Assembly: GCF_022410515.1 (NCBI RefSeq)
Contig: NZ_JACSDI010000003.1
Span: 186,001-250,000, forward strand
Direction of reading: 5' to 3'
Source of the DNA: Shewanella cutis
GTDB taxonomy: Bacteria; Pseudomonadota; Gammaproteobacteria; Enterobacterales; Shewanellaceae
Length of the DNA stretch: 64,000 bases
This document shows positions 57,143 to 64,000 of this stretch, in pieces (within the stretch, counting starts at the first letter, position 1; every line of letters starts with the position of its first letter). The translations under genes were made by a program, and so were the position numbers. The notes beneath the pieces are model-generated. The model made no database searches and had not been told where the DNA came from. It saw only the letters and a list, made by a program, of their open reading frames with translations.

Positions 57143-57532
57143 TTAATGTTGATGATTAAGGCTGTTAATAATGGTGCAGTGGGGCTGCTCACCGCCTTGG
57201 CACTCACTCACCATTTGTTGTAACTGGCTGCGTAGATTTTGTAACTTACTGATTTGCAACTCTACATAAGCCAAATGGTTGCGGGTCAGTTGTTTAACAT
57301 CCTCGGCATTACGGCTGTCGTTATTACGTAAATCGAGTAGGAGTTTACAATCCTCTAGGCTAAAGCCTAAGTCGCGGCATTGGTGTACAAATTTCAGCGA
57401 TTCAATATCCCGATGGCGATACACCCTGTATCCAGCGTCGTTACGTTCTGCGCAAACGAGGCCGATATCGTGGTAGTAGCGTATGCTTTTAACGCTTAAC
57501 CCTGTGTGCTTTGCCACTTCGCCTATTTTCAT
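57143..57532 (-). CDS. cueR: MerR-family copper-responsive regulator CueR
   Basis: CueR senses monovalent copper and activates copA-type promoters by untwisting DNA. The 129-residue protein has the winged helix MKIGEVAKHTGLSVKSIRYYHDIGLV, the GYRVYRHRDIE segment and two metal-binding cysteines, Cys111 and Cys119, in ECQGGEQPHCT, one residue off the E. coli positions (112 and 120). ATG 57532 has a GAGGTCAGG ribosome binding site; an ATG five codons upstream (57547) is possible. It is divergent from copA and the operator lies between them. Confidence 0.92.
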   Translation of the reverse strand: MKIGEVAKHTGLSVKSIRYYHDIGLVCAERNDAGYRVYRHRDIESLKFVHQCRDLGFSLEDCKLLLDLRNNDSRNAEDVKQLTRNHLAYVELQISKLQNLRSQLQQMVSECQGGEQPHCTIINSLNHQH

Positions 57533-57601
57533 CCTGACCTCGGTCATTATCAGTTCTAAATACTCGTGCAGACAAGTGTGATACTTGCCACAAAAACACC
57601 C

Positions 57602-57632
57602 TTGACTCTCCCGTGATGGGAGACTTTATCTT
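57602..57632 (+). promoter_or_regulatory. MerR-type copA promoter with CueR operator
   Basis: A -35 TTGACT (57602-57607) and -10 TATCTT (57627-57632) are separated by 19 bases, the long spacer typical of MerR-family promoters. Within it the dyad ACTCTCCC-N5-GGGAGACT (57605-57625) matches 7 of 8 positions per arm. Confidence 0.8.
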
Positions 57633-57669
57633 AGCTCCATAGCAGTTAAGTTCAAGTGAGGGATCTTCT

Positions 57670-59946
57670 ATGTCTCAAATAAAACTCTACGTCGCCAATA
57701 TGAATTGCGCAGGTTGTGTGGCCAAAATTGAAAAGGCTTTTGCGGCCGAGTCGAATGTGAGTGCCCGTATTAATCTGGCCGATAAACAAGTGACTGTGGA
57801 TAGCAAGATAAGCCCTGATGCAGCCCTCGCTGTGATGGATAAGGCGGGCTTTCCCGCACAGTTGATTGTGGATGCTAAGGCGGCGGCCGAGGAAAAGCGG
57901 GTCGAAGATGCGGCGGAATATAAATTGCGGATGCGCCAAGCTGTGGCTGCACTTGCTGTCGGTATCCCCATGATGTTATGGGGATTACTGGGTGGCGAGA
58001 TGATGATTAATCGCCCCAGCATGCAGTTAGGTTGGGGCATAATGGGTTTAATCACGCTGGCTCTTTTAGTCGGTACGGGTCGCCACTTCTATCAGGGTAT
58101 GTGGCGCGCGCTTAAGGCCAAAACCACCAATATGGATACCTTAATCGTGTTAGGCACCAGCACTGCATGGTTATATTCAATGGTGGTGGTACTTATTCCG
58201 AGTGCATTCCCAATGGATACTCGCCACGTGTACTTTGAGGCGAGCGTGATGATCTTAGGCTTAATTAACTTAGGCCATGCCCTTGAATTAAAAGCGCGCG
58301 GTAAGACCAGTGAAGCGGTGCAACGTTTACTTGGGCTGCAATCCTCAAGGGCGATTCGTATTGGCGACAATGGTGATGAAGAGGTTGAGATAAGCCAGCT
58401 TAAATTAGGCGATAAACTCAGACTTCGCCCAGGCGACAGGGTCGCACTCGATGGCGTGGTGGAGTCGGGTCAGTCTCTACTCGATGAGGCCATGTTGACG
58501 GGGGAACCTATTCCTGTGCCTAAGCATGTTGGCGATAATCTCAGCGCGGGCACAGTCAATGGTAACGGCAGTTTAGTCTATCGGGTTAGTGCTGGGCAGC
58601 GGGATACGCGCCTTGCCAAAATCATTGCGCTGGTACAGGAAGCACAAACCTCTAAGATGCCGATTGGTCGTCTGGCCGATAACATTTCGGCGGTGTTTGT
58701 GCCAACGGTCGTGGTCATCGCCTTACTCGCTGCGGCGGTTTGGTATGTTGTTGGGCCAGAACCCGCGCTCAGTCATGCGCTTGTGGTACTCACCAGCGTG
58801 CTGATCATCGCCTGTCCCTGCGCCTTAGGGTTAGCCACACCTATGTCTATCATAGTGTCCGTTGGCCGCGCCGCTCAAATGGGTGTATTGGTAAAAAATG
58901 GTGAAGCACTACAAAGCGCCAGCAAGGTCGATTGTGTGGTGCTGGATAAAACCGGCACAGTGACTCTTGGCAAACCCCAAGTTACCGATATCCATTGGGT
59001 TGAGGACAATGACCAAGCTACTAAAGGCCAAGCGCTCAGTGATGAAGACAAGCGCGCACTCCTTGGCGCTATCGCCAGTCTTGAGCAGCATTCAGAGCAT
59101 CCGCTGGCCAGCGCAATGGTCAGCTATGTTAAGCAAGCATCGATTCCATTGCCCGCAACCGAGATTTTTACTAATCATCAAGGTAAGGGCATAGAAGGGC
59201 GAGTCGATGGCGCCGACTTTTTAGTGGGGAATCAAGCCTTAATGGCGGCATTTGATGTGTCGTCAGAGGAGGGGGTGACAGGCAGCAGCTCAGGTTTTAC
59301 GGTAGAAGCCGCCGCGCAATTTGCCAAACAGGGTAAAACACCGATTTATGTCGCCAAGGCGGGTAAGTTAGTGGCTACTATCGCGATTGCCGACCCGATA
59401 AAAGCCGATGCGAAAGAAGCGATTAGTGCAATACGCTCACAGGGTATCCGTGTGGTGCTGCTGACGGGGGATAATCCACAAACAGCCCAAGCTGTTGCGG
59501 AGCAAGTCGGTATCGAGGAAGTCATTGCTGGCGTATTACCTGAACAAAAGCAGCAGCATATTAAAGCCTTACAACAGCAAGGGCACGTGGTTGCCATGGT
59601 CGGTGATGGCATTAACGATGCGCCCGCCCTGATGAGCGCCGATGTCGGGATCGCCATGGGATCGGGCACAGAGGTGGCGATCGAAAGCGCGGATATGACA
59701 CTGCTGTCCCATCAGCTGATAGTGATTGCTAACTTATTAGCGCTCTCCCGTGCCACCATGACCAATATTAAACAGAACCTATTTGGTGCCTTTATTTACA
59801 ACAGTATCGGTATTCCAGTCGCGGCTGGGGTGCTGTATCCGCTGACGGGGATGCTGCTAAGCCCTGTGATCGCAGGGGCCGCAATGGCATTGTCTTCCTT
59901 AACCGTGGTCACCAATGCGAACCGCTTAAGGCAGCAAAAACTGTAA
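57670..59946 (+). CDS. copA: Copper-exporting P1B-type ATPase
   Basis: CopA pumps Cu+ out across the inner membrane. The 758-residue protein has one N-terminal metal-binding HMA domain with MNCAGC (Cys13, Cys16; many homologues have two such domains). It then shows the actuator TGEP (277-280), the transmembrane CPC (382-384), the phosphorylated Asp in DKTGT (426-430), the HP motif in EHPLAS and GDGINDAPAL. Its promoter has the CueR operator with 19-bp spacing, and cueR lies divergently alongside. The following 355 bases hold no gene. Confidence 0.94.
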   Translation: MSQIKLYVANMNCAGCVAKIEKAFAAESNVSARINLADKQVTVDSKISPDAALAVMDKAGFPAQLIVDAKAAAEEKRVEDAAEYKLRMRQAVAALAVGIPMMLWGLLGGEMMINRPSMQLGWGIMGLITLALLVGTGRHFYQGMWRALKAKTTNMDTLIVLGTSTAWLYSMVVVLIPSAFPMDTRHVYFEASVMILGLINLGHALELKARGKTSEAVQRLLGLQSSRAIRIGDNGDEEVEISQLKLGDKLRLRPGDRVALDGVVESGQSLLDEAMLTGEPIPVPKHVGDNLSAGTVNGNGSLVYRVSAGQRDTRLAKIIALVQEAQTSKMPIGRLADNISAVFVPTVVVIALLAAAVWYVVGPEPALSHALVVLTSVLIIACPCALGLATPMSIIVSVGRAAQMGVLVKNGEALQSASKVDCVVLDKTGTVTLGKPQVTDIHWVEDNDQATKGQALSDEDKRALLGAIASLEQHSEHPLASAMVSYVKQASIPLPATEIFTNHQGKGIEGRVDGADFLVGNQALMAAFDVSSEEGVTGSSSGFTVEAAAQFAKQGKTPIYVAKAGKLVATIAIADPIKADAKEAISAIRSQGIRVVLLTGDNPQTAQAVAEQVGIEEVIAGVLPEQKQQHIKALQQQGHVVAMVGDGINDAPALMSADVGIAMGSGTEVAIESADMTLLSHQLIVIANLLALSRATMTNIKQNLFGAFIYNSIGIPVAAGVLYPLTGMLLSPVIAGAAMALSSLTVVTNANRLRQQKL

Positions 59947-60301
59947 GTCAATAACATCGTCCCATATGCAAGTGAGTGAGCGAACATGCCCAATACCGTC
60001 CATTTCGTTGGGCTGTATTGGGGATTTGGGGTTCATTTGGTTGTCATCCAATGGGATTATCTTGAGTCTTACTTGCAAAAATGCAGGTTAAATAAACAGT
60101 TATCCTTGGGTAAAATGTGTCAGAACAGCTTAAGCATTCGCAGCTAACCGGGCCTTTTTAGTTGATAATTTAGCCCAAACTGCTATAGTGCAACGTTTAT
60201 TTTTGCCCCCTCAGGTTGGACACCTCGGTTTTAGCAAATAGGTTTATACTTAGTTGCCCTGCCAGACGTCCGGCCAACCTAACTCGATTTGGAAGTTCAT
60301 T
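59947..60301 (+). other. copA-ybiT spacer
   Basis: The 355-base spacer holds an inverted repeat, CCCAATAC (59989-59996) with GTATTGGG (60015-60022), of unknown role and without a T-tract. Further down is a candidate ybiT promoter, listed separately. No gene is supported. Confidence 0.6.
60162..60189 (+). promoter_or_regulatory. Candidate sigma-70 promoter for ybiT
   Basis: TTGATA (60162-60167) and TATAGT (60184-60189) are separated by 16 bases. It is the best promoter match in the copA-ybiT spacer and would give a leader of about 105 bases. Confidence 0.5.
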
Positions 60302-61894
60302 TTGATCACTACAGCGAATATCACCATGCAGTTTGGCGCTAAGCCACTGTTTGAAAACATCTCAGTTAAATTTGGCGGCGGTAACCGTTACGGTCTTATC
60401 GGTGCGAACGGCTGCGGTAAATCAACCTTCATGAAGATCCTTTGCGGTGATCTAGAGCCGAGCAGCGGTAACGTATCTTTAGACGTCAATGAGCGTCTGG
60501 GTAAGTTGAGCCAGAACCAATTCGGTTACGAGGAATACACGCTGATTGACACAGTGATCATGGGCCACCGTGAGCTGTGGAAGGTCAAGCAAGAGCGTGA
60601 CCGTATCTATTCTTTGCCAGAGATGAGCGAAGAAGACGGCATTGCCGTGGCAAACCTTGAAATGGAATTTGCTGAAATGGATGGTTACACCGCCGAATCT
60701 CGCGCTGGTGAACTGCTACTTGGTGTGGGTATCGGTATCGAAAGCCATTTCGGTCTAATGTCTGAAATTGCTCCAGGTTTAAAACTGCGGGTGTTATTGG
60801 CGCAAGCCCTGTTCTCGGACCCTGATGTACTGCTGCTCGACGAACCCACCAACAACTTGGACATCGACACCATCCGTTGGTTACAGGACGTCTTGAACCA
60901 ACGCGACAGCACCATGATCATCATTTCGCACGACCGTTACTTCTTAAACTCAGTCTGTACCCATATGGCGGACTTAGACTACGGTGAACTGCGTGTTTAC
61001 CCTGGTAACTACGACGAATATATGCAAGCTGCGACTCAGGCCCGTGAGCGTCTGCTGGCCGATAACGCCAAGAAGAAAGCACAAATCTCTGAGCTGCAAA
61101 CCTTCGTGGCGCGCTTCTCTGCCAACGCCTCTAAGGCAAAACAAGCAACTTCTCGTGCGCGTCAAATCGATAAGATCAAGCTGGATGAGGTTAAAGCCTC
61201 TAGCCGTGTTAACCCCTTCATTCGTTTCGATCAGGAAAAGAAACTGTTCCGTAACGCTTTAGTGGTTGAGAATTTGGCTAAAGGTTACGACACCCCCCTG
61301 TTTAAAGACTTAAACCTAATTGTCGAAGTGGGCGAGCGTATCGCTATCCTCGGTGAGAACGGTGTAGGTAAAACCACGTTACTGCGTACTTTAATCCATG
61401 ATATTCCACAGGATGAAGGCCATATCCAATGGTCTGAAAACAGCAATATCGGTTACTACGCGCAGGATCATGAGTCTGATTTTGAAAACGATATGACCCT
61501 CTTCGAGTGGATGAGCCAATGGCGTAAACCTGAAGATGATGACCAAGCGGTGCGTGGTATTTTAGGCCGTATGCTGTTTAGCGCCGACGATATTAAAAAG
61601 TCTGTAAAGGTGCTGTCGGGTGGTGAAAAGGGCCGTATGTTATTTGGCAAGCTCATTATGCAAAAGCCAAATATCCTGATGCTCGACGAACCGACCAACC
61701 ACATGGACATGGAATCGATCGAATCCTTAAACAACGCGCTGGAAAAATACGAAGGCACGCTGTTGTTTGTGAGTCACGACCGTGCATTCGTATCGTCACT
61801 GGCAAACCGTATCCTTGAAATCACGCCAAATGGTGTGAATGACTTCAAGGGCACCTACGATGAGTTCCTTGCTAGCAAGGGCATCGAAGGCTAA
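60302..61894 (+). CDS. ybiT: ABC-F family ATPase YbiT
   Basis: YbiT is an ABC-F ATPase of the ribosome-associated, translation-modulating family. The protein is 530 residues from TTG 60302, the same length as the E. coli homologue. It has two ATP-binding domains with Walker [10 protein letters not shown] and GENGVGKTT, signature-like [14 protein letters not shown] and [11 protein letters not shown], Walker [12 protein letters not shown] and [11 protein letters not shown], and the charged linker with [15 protein letters not shown]. The frame extends upstream to 60254, but TTG 60302 fits the family N-terminus ([11 protein letters not shown]) and a GGAAG ribosome binding site. Confidence 0.93.
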   Translation: MITTANITMQFGAKPLFENISVKFGGGNRYGLIGANGCGKSTFMKILCGDLEPSSGNVSLDVNERLGKLSQNQFGYEEYTLIDTVIMGHRELWKVKQERDRIYSLPEMSEEDGIAVANLEMEFAEMDGYTAESRAGELLLGVGIGIESHFGLMSEIAPGLKLRVLLAQALFSDPDVLLLDEPTNNLDIDTIRWLQDVLNQRDSTMIIISHDRYFLNSVCTHMADLDYGELRVYPGNYDEYMQAATQARERLLADNAKKKAQISELQTFVARFSANASKAKQATSRARQIDKIKLDEVKASSRVNPFIRFDQEKKLFRNALVVENLAKGYDTPLFKDLNLIVEVGERIAILGENGVGKTTLLRTLIHDIPQDEGHIQWSENSNIGYYAQDHESDFENDMTLFEWMSQWRKPEDDDQAVRGILGRMLFSADDIKKSVKVLSGGEKGRMLFGKLIMQKPNILMLDEPTNHMDMESIESLNNALEKYEGTLLFVSHDRAFVSSLANRILEITPNGVNDFKGTYDEFLASKGIEG

Positions 61895-61947
61895 TCAGTT
61901 ACTTTAAGTATTAAATTGCCTTACGTGTTTACAAACCCTGTTTGAAT

Positions 61948-61980
61948 AAAACGCCGCTCAAATTGAGCGGCGTTTTTGTT
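61948..61980. terminator. Bidirectional terminator between ybiT and blc
   Basis: ACGCCGCTCAA pairs perfectly with TTGAGCGGCGT, with A-rich left and TTTTTGTT right flanks. It serves both converging genes. Confidence 0.8.
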
Positions 61981-62032
61981 GCTGGCTTTTAGCTTGAGTA
62001 TTGCCCTTGAGTGTTTGCGCTTGGATGAGCAG

Positions 62033-62563
62033 TTATGGCGTCACCTCGGTTTTTTGATCGACATAAATCAAGCTGTTGGTATCAAAACCGCGGGCGCTCG
62101 CCATCTCGACAAATTGCTGAATTACCTCGGGGGATACCGTTGGGGTTCTTGCCAATAACCATAAATAATCCGTATCCGGCCCCGAGATAAAGGCGTATTG
62201 GTAATTTTGCTGGTCGAGTCCAAACACCACATAGGCGCCATAAAATGGCCCAAAGAAGGAGACTTTTAAGTAAGCTTCGTTCTCTCCATTCACAAAATAG
62301 GCTTTACCTTCAGCCTCTTTCCATTCCTGTTTAGCTGTGGAGTAGCCCCGATTAATCACTTTAACACCACCATCGGGCTTAAGGCTGTATTCGGCGGTGA
62401 CTTGGGTTAATCCGCGCTCGAAGGAGTGGTCAAGCCTCGCAATCTCGTACCATTTGCCTAAATAGCGGTCGAGTTCAAAATCCTTAACGGGTTCGACGTA
62501 GTTGGGCATGCCTAGGCAGCCAGTAAGGACTAACACACTGATCATTAAGAGTAGTTTTTTCAA
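62033..62563 (-). CDS. blc: Outer membrane lipocalin Blc
   Basis: Blc is a bacterial lipocalin, a lipoprotein binding fatty acids or lysophospholipids, used in envelope stress. The 176-residue precursor has the lipobox LTGC (Cys16), the GxW motif LGKWYEIARLDHSFERGL and the conserved YAFISGPDTDYLWLLARTP strand region. The start is TTG 62563 with a GGAGC ribosome binding site upstream. It follows the EamA gene by 34 bases on the same strand and may be cotranscribed with it. Confidence 0.93.
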   Translation of the reverse strand: MKKLLLMISVLVLTGCLGMPNYVEPVKDFELDRYLGKWYEIARLDHSFERGLTQVTAEYSLKPDGGVKVINRGYSTAKQEWKEAEGKAYFVNGENEAYLKVSFFGPFYGAYVVFGLDQQNYQYAFISGPDTDYLWLLARTPTVSPEVIQQFVEMASARGFDTNSLIYVDQKTEVTP

Positions 62564-62597
62564 GTGATGCTCCTATGCAACTGATTGAGTCTATCTT

Positions 62598-63503
62598 TTA
62601 GTCATGAGGGCAAACCAATGTTTCTTTTGTACTTTTTAGCGCTTTACGTTGACTCTGCCACCCCTGAGCTATGCCTGCAAGTATAATTAGCGCCACGCCC
62701 ATCAATTGCTGTGTAGTTAAGGCTTCACTAAACAGCCACCACGCCAGCACGACCACCACAACAGGTTCCACATAGGATAGTGTGCCATAGGTTACCGAGG
62801 GCAGTTGGTTTAGGGCTTTTACTGCAAATAAAATCGCTAAAAATCCCGGCAAAAATCCAATCGCTAGCAGCCAAGTCAACTGATTAAGGCTTGGTACTAA
62901 TGGCGTCGTTAACATTAAGGGAAGTAAACATAACGCGCCAACACTTAACTGGACTAGGGTGCTTTGGTAGGGCGAGGCCGCGCTGGGTTTTCGGTTGATT
63001 AAGATAAAGCCACTATAAGTGATGAGCGCAAGAAACGAATAAAAATATCCCAATATTTCAGAATCATATAGCGACTGGCTCGATGTGACTGGCAACATTA
63101 ATATAAAGCCTATTAAGGCAAGGACCACACTGACGATACTGAATCGGTTGAGCCTTTCATTAAAAACAAAGTGGGCAAAGAGTGACGTTACCACAGGCGC
63201 AAGGTAGATAATCATGATCACGGTTGCCATTTGGGTGTATTCAATGGCCTCGATATAAAAAGCCATAAATCCCGCGAGCATAGCACCATTAATCAAGGTG
63301 CGTTTACTGGGCCTATGGCGGATCTGGTCTCTTTTACCTGTTAACAGCATATATGCGGTTAAAAACAGCGCACCCAGTAATAGCCGATAAAAGGTGATAT
63401 GTTCAGCAGGCAGGGCGGCAAAACGTGCGAATACGCCAATGGTGCCCATCAAGCTTGCTGCCAGCAGAGCAAGCACTATGGCCAGTGTCGGTGGCGGGGT
63501 CAT
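62598..63503 (-). CDS. EamA/DMT-family transporter
   Basis: This is a drug/metabolite transporter superfamily permease of unknown substrate. The 301-residue protein has ten predicted membrane segments arranged as two EamA repeats: ASLMGTIGVFARFAALPAEHITFYR in the first half, and TYGTLSYVEPVVVVVLAWWLFSEALT, with LMGVALIILAGI, in the second. It shares a strand with blc, which follows 34 bases downstream. Confidence 0.88.
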   Translation of the reverse strand: MTPPPTLAIVLALLAASLMGTIGVFARFAALPAEHITFYRLLLGALFLTAYMLLTGKRDQIRHRPSKRTLINGAMLAGFMAFYIEAIEYTQMATVIMIIYLAPVVTSLFAHFVFNERLNRFSIVSVVLALIGFILMLPVTSSQSLYDSEILGYFYSFLALITYSGFILINRKPSAASPYQSTLVQLSVGALCLLPLMLTTPLVPSLNQLTWLLAIGFLPGFLAILFAVKALNQLPSVTYGTLSYVEPVVVVVLAWWLFSEALTTQQLMGVALIILAGIAQGWQSQRKALKSTKETLVCPHD

Positions 63504-63677
63504 GTATCACCTTTTAATACCGATAATTCAACGATTAAGGGGTTGAGTTTGCCTTAAAAACTCAGCCTTATCGAGTGCTATTGTAAGCACTTTGCAGGCA
63601 TGGGGTACCAACGATGGTTGCAGAGCCTATCGCGCAAAGATTGATAACTTGACTGCGCTAGCAAGTTCAACCGCCTG

Positions 63678-64000
63678 CTAAATAATCGACTTACGCGAGC
63701 GGAAATGATTTAACGGATCTTGGCAATAGCTGGCCTTTACCTGCTGTAACAATGGATAGTTTTTCCCAAAATAACGGGCGGTAGGGATGGTATTATCTTT
63801 AAAATTAATAAAGGCGCCTGAGCTGTTGGCAATAGTGGCATCGCGGCAGCTGTCAATCCAATCAAGTGCTCTGTTTACCCGGGTATAAACAGGGTTGGCC
63901 TGCATCAGCACTTGTTCTTGTAGTTCGTTGTTCCACCATGCCTGATACTGAACAATATAGGCGTGGTCTTTAAAGGCAAATGCACTTTGAGTTTTTTGGC
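63678..64000 (-). CDS. FAD-binding oxidoreductase, C-terminal BBE domain (5' end outside window)
   Basis: Reading on the minus strand, the frame is open from the window edge and codes for about 107 residues. The end YFGKNYPLLQQVKASYCQDPLNHFRSRKSI is the berberine-bridge-enzyme (BBE) domain motif that closes covalent-flavin oxidoreductases of the FAD_binding_4 family. AFKDHAYIVQYQAWWNNELQEQV in the upstream portion also fits. The FAD-binding part lies beyond 64000, so substrate and start are unknown. Confidence 0.75.
   Translation of the reverse strand, partial: QKTQSAFAFKDHAYIVQYQAWWNNELQEQVLMQANPVYTRVNRALDWIDSCRDATIANSSGAFINFKDNTIPTARYFGKNYPLLQQVKASYCQDPLNHFRSRKSII

Noticed and set aside
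59966..60082. 38-codon open frame after copA
   Set aside because: No ribosome binding site and no recognisable protein features.
61976..62158. 60-codon open frame opposite blc
   Set aside because: It is antisense to the lipocalin gene and begins inside the ybiT terminator region.

Overview
The window is bacterial chromosome from a gammaproteobacterium, almost certainly Shewanella and most like S. oneidensis or a close relative. I infer this from protein similarity and from remembered gene order; no database search was possible. Nearly all of it is core genome. There are no rRNA or tRNA genes, CRISPR arrays, prophages or transposase genes.

Region 1 (1-17.9 kb, all +) is the envelope and lipid A cluster: the 3' end of pyrH, then frr, uppS, cdsA, ispC, rseP, bamA, skp, lpxD, fabZ, lpxA, lpxB, rnhB, dnaE and tilS. 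It joins isoprenoid carrier synthesis, phospholipid precursor synthesis, outer-membrane protein assembly and lipid A acylation. Several genes overlap or nearly touch, and many use GTG or TTG starts. Region 2 (18-33 kb) is mixed housekeeping: a diguanylate cyclase, a CPA2 antiporter, a cold-shock protein, a DUF885 metallopeptidase, a SWIM/SNF2 helicase, a YcdX-type PHP phosphatase, an RmlD-like reductase, CysQ, a Mak-type ROK kinase, an ElyC-like protein, a DUF2982 protein, and on the minus strand a bactofilin and a stand-alone NapF.

Region 3 (33.8-41.4 kb) has galU-galE, then aromatic amino acid genes: phhA, phhB, tyrR, fahA and maiA. TyrR-like boxes precede phhA and fahA. Region 4 (41.5-45.6 kb) has a nucleotidyltransferase-fold protein, OmpW with a perfect FNR/EtrA-type box, an SDR, and ybaY-metA behind a MetJ-like operator. 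Region 5 (46.3-54.3 kb) is a seven-gene valine/isoleucine degradation operon (thiolase, mmsA, acyl-CoA dehydrogenase, two crotonase-family enzymes, mmsB, SDR) behind a TTTACG-N4-CGTAAA palindrome that also occurs before tyrR and, degenerately, before phhA. Region 6 (54.7-64 kb) holds a small membrane protein, an S9 peptidase homologue that appears to lack two of its three catalytic residues, divergent cueR/copA around a classic MerR-type promoter, ybiT, blc, an EamA transporter, and the 3' end of a berberine-bridge-type FAD oxidoreductase.

The main non-genic structure is a dispersed family of about 264-281 bp elements (three full copies and one fragment). They have GGGCGTG(T/G)TGACGTTTC terminal inverted repeats, two nested internal hairpins and 2-bp target duplications, so they look like non-autonomous MITEs. 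One copy separates phhA from phhB. I found no convincing new multi-gene system; the best leads are the MITE family, the shared palindrome and the probable S9 pseudo-peptidase.
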